Assembly (NCBI GenBank): GCA_016721315.1
Contig: JADKIL010000014.1
Coordinates: 1-64,000, forward strand
Origin: Candidatus Villigracilis vicinus
Lineage (GTDB): Bacteria > Chloroflexota > Anaerolineae > Anaerolineales > Villigracilaceae
Reading direction: 5' to 3'
Length of the DNA: 64,000 bases
Position 1 is the stretch's first letter. Every line of letters starts with the position of its first letter. The position numbers were made by a program, and so were the translations under genes. Under the pieces are notes generated by a model, which saw nothing but the letters and a program-made list of their open reading frames with translations, had not been told where the DNA came from and searched no databases. Shown piece after piece: positions 58,536 to 64,000 of the stretch.

Positions 58536-59162
58536 ATGCAGCCGAAGCTCAAAAAGAAAAAAGTGCTCATTGCAGATGACGCACACGAAACCCGCCGCAG
58601 CACACGCCTCATGCTCTCGATGGTTGAAGAGGTGGAAGTGGTAGCCATTGCGTTGGACGGCACACAAGCCATTGAAATGGCTCAACAACGCAAACCGGAT
58701 ATTGTCATCCTTGACCTAAACATGCCGCGCGTCAACGGGCTGGCAGCCTACAAAAAGATAGTCGCTGAAAATCCGCACACAGCCTGTATCATCATCTCTG
58801 CAGAAAAAGACCCCAAATCCGTACAGACCGCGCTGGACATGGGCATTGAACATTACCTCATCAAACCCTTCACTGCAGACGAGTTGGAAAATGCAGTGAG
58901 AGCAATCGTCCACAAACTTGGGCGGGAAGAGGTCAACGACCCTGCGCCGATAGACAATACAGCCGAACTAAGAAAGCTTGCAGATGAATACATTCAAACC
59001 AAAAGAACGGACGAAGAAGCTGTACGCGTCTTTGAAGAACTACTTCCCCTGCCTGATTGCGAATTACGCTGGGTGCAAACACTCGCCATGATCTACGTCG
59101 TTCGTCAGCGCTGGAGCAAGCTAAAAGCACTTACTGAATTAATGCAGCAAAGAACAAAATAG
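58536..59162 (+). CDS. response regulator with helical C-terminus
   Basis: A 208-residue protein: a receiver domain (about 8-125) with LIADDAHETR (acidic pocket), phospho-acceptor Asp in ILDLNMPRVNGLAA, IISAEKD and conserved Lys in LIKPF. The C-terminal ~80 residues are helical and charged with no clear DNA-binding motif. It is a possible partner for an unlinked kinase. Start at the ATG after AAAAGGCAGG; upstream in-frame codons are not conserved. The next gene follows after 14 bases. Confidence 0.85.
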   Translation: MQPKLKKKKVLIADDAHETRRSTRLMLSMVEEVEVVAIALDGTQAIEMAQQRKPDIVILDLNMPRVNGLAAYKKIVAENPHTACIIISAEKDPKSVQTALDMGIEHYLIKPFTADELENAVRAIVHKLGREEVNDPAPIDNTAELRKLADEYIQTKRTDEEAVRVFEELLPLPDCELRWVQTLAMIYVVRQRWSKLKALTELMQQRTK

Positions 59163-59176
59163 AACGGAGATATCTT

Positions 59177-60452
59177 TTGAAAATCGCAATTCTTGGAGCA
59201 GGGTACGGCGGCATGTCCGCCGCATGGGACCTGAAAAAAGCAGGACACGACGTTACCATTTTCGAATCGGCAGGCTATGCAGGCGGGCTGGCAAGCGGCT
59301 TCAAAGAGCCGCATTGGAATTGGTCGGTGGAGAAGTTCTATCATCACTGGTTTCAATCGGATAGCGAAATGCTCGGCATCATCCGCGAGCTGGGGCTGGA
59401 GGATAAGGTCATCTTTCCGCGCCCGTTGACGGTGATGCTGCACAAGAACAAGTGGTATCCCTTCGACTCAATTCTCAACGCGCTTCGTTTCCCCGGACTG
59501 GGATTTGGTCTGAACAAAATCAGATTTGGTTTCGTTCGGATTGTTTTTACGCATCACCAAGAACTGGCAAGCCCTTGAAAAAGTGACCGCCCATGAGTGG
59601 ATGTTGAAGTACGCGGGCAAACAAGTCTACGAACAGATGTGGCAGCCGCTTCTCATTGGGAAGTTCGCTTCGTTCTATAAAGATGTCAACATGGCTTGGC
59701 TGTGGGCGCGCATGCATGCCCGCACGACTCGACTCGGCACCTTCGAAGGCGGATTTCAGAAGTTCGCTGACTTATTTGCAGAGAAGCTGCGCGAAAAGGG
59801 AGTGGAGATTCGGCTTGGGATGAGTATCAAGTCGATCAAGAAGGATCAAGCCTCGGGTCGTTTGAGCGTGGACGGTGAGCTGTTCGACAAAGTCCTTGTA
59901 ACCACGTCTCCGAATCTGATGGCGAAGCTATGCCCTGAGTTGCCCGAATCTTATTTGAAGGGCTTACTCGAATTGAAGTCGATGGGCGCGGTGGTGATGA
60001 CGCTCTCGCTCAAGCATTCGCTTTCAAAGGATGGCTATTACTGGTTCAACGTGCCGAAGGAAGAGGGCTATCCCTTCCTTGCGCTGGTGGAACACACCAA
60101 CTTTGTCTCGAAAGAAAATTTTGGCGGCGACCATATCGTCTATGCCGGTGACTACCTTGAATTGGGGCACGAATATTTTGATATGACCGATGAGCAATTG
60201 CTGGAGCGCTTTATTCCCGCCTTCGAAAAATTCAACCCCGAGTTCAAACGTGATTGGGTCAAGAAGATTTGGGTTCACAAAACAAACTATGCTCAACCCG
60301 TGCCTCTGGTTGGGCATTCCAAAAACATCCCTGCCATTCAAACGCCCATCGAAGGCTTGTACTTCGCCTCGATGAGCCAAGTCTATCCGTGGGATAGGGG
60401 CACGAATTTCGCGGTAGAGATCGGCAGAAAAGCCGCGAGGCTGATGAAGTAA
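59177..60452 (+). pseudogene. FAD-dependent amine oxidoreductase-like protein, frameshifted
   Basis: The first part, after a TTG start with GGAGATATC upstream, has the dinucleotide fold ILGAGYGGMSAAWDLKKAGH, FESAGYAGGLASGF. It ends with LASP at 59578, while the second part in another frame resumes as GLFLRITKNWQALEKVTAHEW and continues to 60452 with VYPWDRGTNFAVEIGRK. The shift lies near 59540-59555 (ttcgttcggattg). The family includes protoporphyrinogen oxidase-like and UDP-galactopyranose mutase-like enzymes, probably in carbohydrate or isoprenoid metabolism. A strong terminator follows. Confidence 0.75.
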
Positions 60453-60460
60453 GTACCCCA

Positions 60461-60495
60461 AAACAGCATGAAGAAAAACTTCATGCTGTTTTTTT
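60461..60495 (+). terminator. terminator after the FAD oxidoreductase
   Basis: AAACAGCATGAAG and CTTCATGCTGTTT form a perfect 13-bp stem around AAAAA, followed by TTTTA. It faces the convergent cytochrome operon. Confidence 0.9.
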
Positions 60496-60516
60496 ATCAG
60501 GAATATATCAAGCCAT

Positions 60517-61818
60517 TCACTTTGCGTTTCGTGGGACATGCCGCAGCGCATCCCAGCCTGAGTAGATCAAAGTAAAAGCAAGGGACAGAAGGATTCCAAG
60601 CAGGACGAGCAGCCGCCAATCAAGGAGAGTCCGCAAGGTAACTTGTCCTCCTTTGCTGTTCCCGGAAATCGTAGTCGTTGATTTCGTACTGGGTAGCAGG
60701 CTTGGTGTTGTGGCATTATTATTTTTCCACGGCGGGCCACCTCCGCCTGGGCGTGTAATGGTGGCAACCTCAGGCGCGGTCGGCTCCCATTGGCGGATGA
60801 AACCCACAATGGCTTGAATATCTGAATCCGTCATACGGTCACCCCAGGTGGGCATGGCTGTGCCGGGAACGCCCAGTGTGATGATCTGCTGAATAGCTTG
60901 GTCGCTCGTATCGGTGAGAAACGATTTGACGTTGAGCGATGGCGCGCGCGGCGTGCCCTGTCCCTCAGGTCCGTGACAGCGTGAGCAGTTTGCCGCATAA
61001 AGTTGAGTTCCCAAGGCTAGACTCTCTTCAGTAACAGGAATGGGAACATCCGGCGCGGGGATGGTTCCGAGCGGAATTTCATCCCAACGTTGGACGAGGC
61101 TCACAAGCGCAGTGATATCTTCTGGAGCAAGGATATTGCTCCAACCTGCCATAAGCGTGCCTGTATTGCCATACGTAATGATGCGGGTAATTTCCTCTGC
61201 AGTTTTCTCACGAACAACAGGGTCATTCAATGCGGGGGCAATGCCTGTGCCGAGACCATCCGCTCCGTGACAAGAGACGCAATTGGCGGCAAAGAGTGTG
61301 ACCGCAGTTTGTAATGTTGCGCCATCGGATAAATTACCAACCTCGGCAAGCAAAGCAGGGTCTACTTCGGTGGTGAAAGGAATTAATGGCGCCAGCCCGA
61401 GGTTGACGACACGATCCCCCGTCGCACCCCAATCGCCGCGCAAGATCAGCAGAACCAGTTCGTCGATCTGATAATCCCCGAGCGCTCCGCCGTCTTCGAT
61501 TGACCAGGCAGGCATGGCAGTTTGGTAACGTCCACGCGCAATGGTTTTGTAGAGGTCTTCGTAAGGCATGGTCAGCAAGGCAGGATTGTTTAATGGAGGT
61601 GTTGCGCCCATACCTTCGCCGCTCAAACCGTGGCAGACAGCACAGTTTTCGGCGTAGAGGGTCATGGCTTCATCCAATTGAAGTGCAAGCACTTCATCCT
61701 GCGCCTGCACAATGCGGATAGGTTCATTGAGAATGTAATAGCCAAGGGCAGAGACGATGAGCAGCAAAGAGCCCAAGCCGATAAGGGATTCAGTGAGAAA
61801 GGAATGTTTGGTATTCAT
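60517..61818 (-). CDS. tri-haem membrane cytochrome c of a quinol oxidoreductase complex
   Basis: A 433-residue protein with three mono-haem cytochrome-c domains: CAVCHG (Cys59/Cys62/His63), CVSCHG (180/183/184) and CSRCHG (278/281/282). Each domain has a distal Met candidate in YQTAMPAWS, GTLMAGWS and GTAMPTWG. A signal-anchor helix (about 11-30) and a C-terminal helix (LVLLGILLSLAFTLIYSG) fix it to the membrane. It ends the cytochrome b-Rieske operon and would accept electrons from the Rieske centre in place of cytochrome c1 or f. Confidence 0.9.
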   Translation of the reverse strand: MNTKHSFLTESLIGLGSLLLIVSALGYYILNEPIRIVQAQDEVLALQLDEAMTLYAENCAVCHGLSGEGMGATPPLNNPALLTMPYEDLYKTIARGRYQTAMPAWSIEDGGALGDYQIDELVLLILRGDWGATGDRVVNLGLAPLIPFTTEVDPALLAEVGNLSDGATLQTAVTLFAANCVSCHGADGLGTGIAPALNDPVVREKTAEEITRIITYGNTGTLMAGWSNILAPEDITALVSLVQRWDEIPLGTIPAPDVPIPVTEESLALGTQLYAANCSRCHGPEGQGTPRAPSLNVKSFLTDTSDQAIQQIITLGVPGTAMPTWGDRMTDSDIQAIVGFIRQWEPTAPEVATITRPGGGGPPWKNNNATTPSLLPSTKSTTTISGNSKGGQVTLRTLLDWRLLVLLGILLSLAFTLIYSGWDALRHVPRNAK

Positions 61819-61829
61819 GGCGGCTCCTG

Positions 61830-62321
61830 TTATGGGTAAACGACCTGCGCGGTTTCGTACGTTTGGCGTTGAGTGATATTCCCCGTATCCACTTTGACTT
61901 CGCCATTTTCGATGGTGAGCGCAAACAAGTCGAGTGGACGCGGCGCGGGCGGATTCTCTACGATGCCTTGCTGGTCAAACTGAGAGTTGTGACACGGACA
62001 GATGAATTTCTGTGCGGTGGAGTCCCACGGAACGGTGCAGCCAAGATGGGTGCAACGATGATAGACAGCCAAAAAGCCGCCATCTCCGATGCGGACGATA
62101 TAGAATCGTCCGTTCGGGATGTGGGTAACGGAGTTGGGCGGGAAGTCATCCACCAAGCCTGCGGTGATGATGGAGCCGAATTCACCTTCGGCTAAACGCG
62201 GTTGGAGATAGGCAAGGAAGACGCCCGCCGTTTCGAGAGCAGCAACTCCGCCAAGGAATGCCCAGGCGATTTTGAGAAAGTCGCGGCGGGAGAGATTGTT
62301 TGGGGTGATTGTTTCAGTCAT
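61830..62321 (-). CDS. Rieske iron-sulfur protein
   Basis: A 163-residue protein with a twin-arginine-like N-terminus (SRRDFLKIAWAFLGG) and a membrane anchor, then a Rieske [2Fe-2S] domain with CTHLGC (Cys90, His92, Cys95) and CPCHNS (Cys108, Cys110, His111); Cys95 and Cys110 would form the disulfide. It transfers electrons from quinol at the cytochrome b site to cytochrome c. It lies between the cyt b and cyt c genes. Confidence 0.93.
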   Translation of the reverse strand: MTETITPNNLSRRDFLKIAWAFLGGVAALETAGVFLAYLQPRLAEGEFGSIITAGLVDDFPPNSVTHIPNGRFYIVRIGDGGFLAVYHRCTHLGCTVPWDSTAQKFICPCHNSQFDQQGIVENPPAPRPLDLFALTIENGEVKVDTGNITQRQTYETAQVVYP

Positions 62322-62392
62322 ATCAGTATCCAGTAATCAGTAATGATGGGTAGATGGTGACTATTTAACTAATCAACTACCCAACTATTCAA

Positions 62393-63793
62393 CTAATGAA
62401 CCACAACAGGCATATTCCATGGGAGGTAAAGGCTCATGCCAGGTCCGCGGAAGAAGATGCCGATGAGAGTGAGGACGATGAATGCCGTAAAAATGAATGT
62501 GGCTATGAACAGCACACGTTCTTCGGTATCGGCTTGGTATTTTTTGCTCATCCATTCATCAAGGAAAATGAGCGGAAGCAGGATGACGACAAGCGGGATC
62601 AGTCCGTTTGAAAGCAGGGTGTTCCAGGTTGGGAGCCATTCCGTCCAGTTGAGAGCGTATTCATCGAGCAGTACCCAAATGGGAGTGGCGATCAATGCCA
62701 GCCCAGCCGCAAGCAAGGTGAGGGCACGTCCGCGATTCGAGCGGAAGTAGATGCCTACACTTGCGAGGTTCAGGTCAAAGAATGGGAGGAGGAAGATGCC
62801 GATCACCACGATACTTGGAATGACGATCGCGCCAACCAGCGGGTGGAAGTGCAGCAAAAGTTCCTGCAAGCCCATGAAGTACCACGGCGCTTTGGCAGGG
62901 TTGGGAGATAAGGCTGGGTTGGCGATTCCCTCCAATGGAGCTGGAACAAGCATGGAGAAGAGCAGAAGCGCGGAAGTCCATGCGAGGGCGAAGATCAATT
63001 CCTTATGCACAAGATTCGGGATGGTGGTCACGCGTTCGACTTTTTCCACTTCAATTTGATTCGCAGATTTCGGGCGCGTCAGACCGCCATCTTTGCGGAC
63101 GCGCCAAAAGTGGTAGGACATTAGCCCGAAGATGGCAAGCGGAATAAATGAAATATGCATCGAGTAGAAATTAAGCAGGGTGTTCGCACCTACTTCAGGT
63201 CCGCCGAGGATAAGTTGGGTAAGCCAACTGCCGACAAGCGGGACATAACTAATGATGCTTGTGCCAACCGTGATCGCCCAAAATGCGAGTTGATCCCAAG
63301 GGAGCAGATACCCCGTAAAGTTTGCGCCGAGCACCAGCAAAAGCATGGCAACGCCGATCAGCCAGTTCAACTCGCGCGGCGGACGATATGCGCCCGTTAC
63401 AAAGACGCGGATAAGGTGAAGCACTGCCACAACAATGAGTAGGTTCGCACTCCAATGGTGCAGGTTGCGGATCAACTCGCCGAACCAGACGTTGGAGTTG
63501 ATCTCAAGAATATCGAAATACGCTTGCGGCGCGGCGGGTGTGTAATTGTTGAGCAGAACAATCCCCGTGAGACCGAGGATGGTCATGAGCAGGGCAGAGA
63601 GTCCGCCCAAGCCCCAGGTATATGTCCACTTGAGGGTGGAGACTTCCACTTTGGATGGATGGATGTGGAGGATGAGGCTGTCCACCACCATGCGGATGCG
63701 TCCGCGATCATCTTCGGGGATGCCTTCAGGCACGAGTTTTTCGCGCATACGCTGGAAGATGGAAGGTTCGGGTTGAGGTGTTTGTTCGTCCAT
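62393..63793 (-). CDS. cytochrome b subunit (b6/subunit IV fusion)
   Basis: A 466-residue polytopic protein that binds two b haems. Paired histidines are in IRNLHHWSANLLIVVAVLHLI and NFYSMHISFIPL ... MSYHFWRV. The C-terminal half has subunit-IV-like helices and PAKAPWYFMGLQELL, the place of the quinol-site PEWY motif. The fused form and the PAKAPWY variant fit an Actinobacteria/Chloroflexota-type bc complex. The first gene of the minus-strand complex operon; its promoter lies in 63794-64000. Confidence 0.92.
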   Translation of the reverse strand: MDEQTPQPEPSIFQRMREKLVPEGIPEDDRGRIRMVVDSLILHIHPSKVEVSTLKWTYTWGLGGLSALLMTILGLTGIVLLNNYTPAAPQAYFDILEINSNVWFGELIRNLHHWSANLLIVVAVLHLIRVFVTGAYRPPRELNWLIGVAMLLLVLGANFTGYLLPWDQLAFWAITVGTSIISYVPLVGSWLTQLILGGPEVGANTLLNFYSMHISFIPLAIFGLMSYHFWRVRKDGGLTRPKSANQIEVEKVERVTTIPNLVHKELIFALAWTSALLLFSMLVPAPLEGIANPALSPNPAKAPWYFMGLQELLLHFHPLVGAIVIPSIVVIGIFLLPFFDLNLASVGIYFRSNRGRALTLLAAGLALIATPIWVLLDEYALNWTEWLPTWNTLLSNGLIPLVVILLPLIFLDEWMSKKYQADTEERVLFIATFIFTAFIVLTLIGIFFRGPGMSLYLPWNMPVVVH

Positions 63794-64000
63794 GATGGGT
63801 TCCTGATAGTTGCAGTTGAAATTGATTGCCTCATTTTTAGCAAGTGGACTTAATGGATGAAAAAAGGATCTGTGAAGATTTGGTAAAGAAGTTATCCCTC
63901 AAAATCGTTTCAAAATCTTGAACTGCTCTTTACGGTCTCTTTACATTGAAAAATTATCATGCTGTCATCGTTGCGAAACGCAATGAAATCAAACTAACAA
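63794..64000. promoter_or_regulatory. upstream region of the cytochrome operon, with CTTTAC repeats
   Basis: The minus strand shows CAGGAACCC before the cyt b ATG, but no strong promoter. At 63928-63933 and 63939-63944 the hexamer CTTTAC is repeated with an 11-base period, as for response-regulator dimers, with TTTACG-N5-TTTACA recalling a Pho box. An inverted CTTTACC lies near 63880. A plus-strand gene may start beyond the window. Confidence 0.35.

Overview
The window looks like chromosomal DNA of a free-living bacterium, most likely Chloroflexota (class Anaerolineae or a close relative). This is an inference from protein flavour: two-subunit class I fumarase, a menaquinol:cytochrome-c type complex with a tri-haem c subunit, HerA-NurA, bacterial Elp3, an ECF transporter, and many intergenic palindromic repeats. 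Most genes are moderately GC-rich; about 11.8-14.9 kb and 18.2-18.9 kb are clearly AT-rich and look acquired. I found no rRNA, tRNA, CRISPR array, transposase or phage structural gene.

Layout. 0-8.0 kb: histidine operon hisG-D-C-B-H-A-F-I-E plus a HAD-family gene. hisG, hisD and hisB are broken by small deletions, mostly one base lost from a G or C run, and hisD also lacks its N-terminal coding region; sequencing or assembly error is at least as likely as real decay. 8.0-9.3 kb: a polyprenol/phytol-kinase-like membrane protein and a small zinc-ribbon membrane protein. 9.3-20.1 kb: an accessory region with a membrane protein, a PIN-toxin/Phd-like antitoxin pair with a clear promoter and a 26-bp perfect palindromic operator, tandem ~175-bp repeats, an AT-rich three-gene operon with four divergent copies of one TIR/deoxyribosyltransferase-like domain plus a TPR/coiled-coil protein, a DUF3800 protein, and a nurA-membrane protein-small partner-herA operon. 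This is the best candidate for a new (probably defensive) system.

20.2-27.7 kb: a SIMPL lipoprotein, a beta-hydroxyacid dehydrogenase, a redoxin, a cyclic-nucleotide-binding/bacterial PH fusion, peptide deformylase, RecF and a polytopic membrane protein. 27.7-34.1 kb: a nucleoside-salvage cluster (ribokinase, two nucleoside hydrolases, ECF S, T and two ATPases) that could import nucleosides, split them and phosphorylate the ribose. 34.1-43.4 kb, mostly minus strand: PPC/DUF296 protein, small membrane proteins, PAP2 phosphatase, nucleotidyltransferase, a large sensor kinase, fumarase alpha and beta, and a FemAB/CelD-like acetyltransferase.

43.6-60.5 kb: a PP2C-like/beta-propeller membrane protein, a conserved protein, a multi-GAF diguanylate cyclase, a methyltransferase divergent from a CysH-type reductase, Elp3, a TPR protein, an EamA transporter, Era, a YitT-like protein, a flippase-like membrane protein, a response regulator and a frameshifted FAD oxidoreductase. 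60.5-63.8 kb, minus strand: cytochrome b, Rieske protein and a tri-haem cytochrome c forming a quinol:acceptor oxidoreductase.

Two themes recur. Palindromic repeats fill many gaps, above all a ~93-bp family beginning GTCATTGCGAGG (five full copies and one half copy). Many transcription units appear leaderless, with a TATAAT-like box only 6-9 nt before the start codon.
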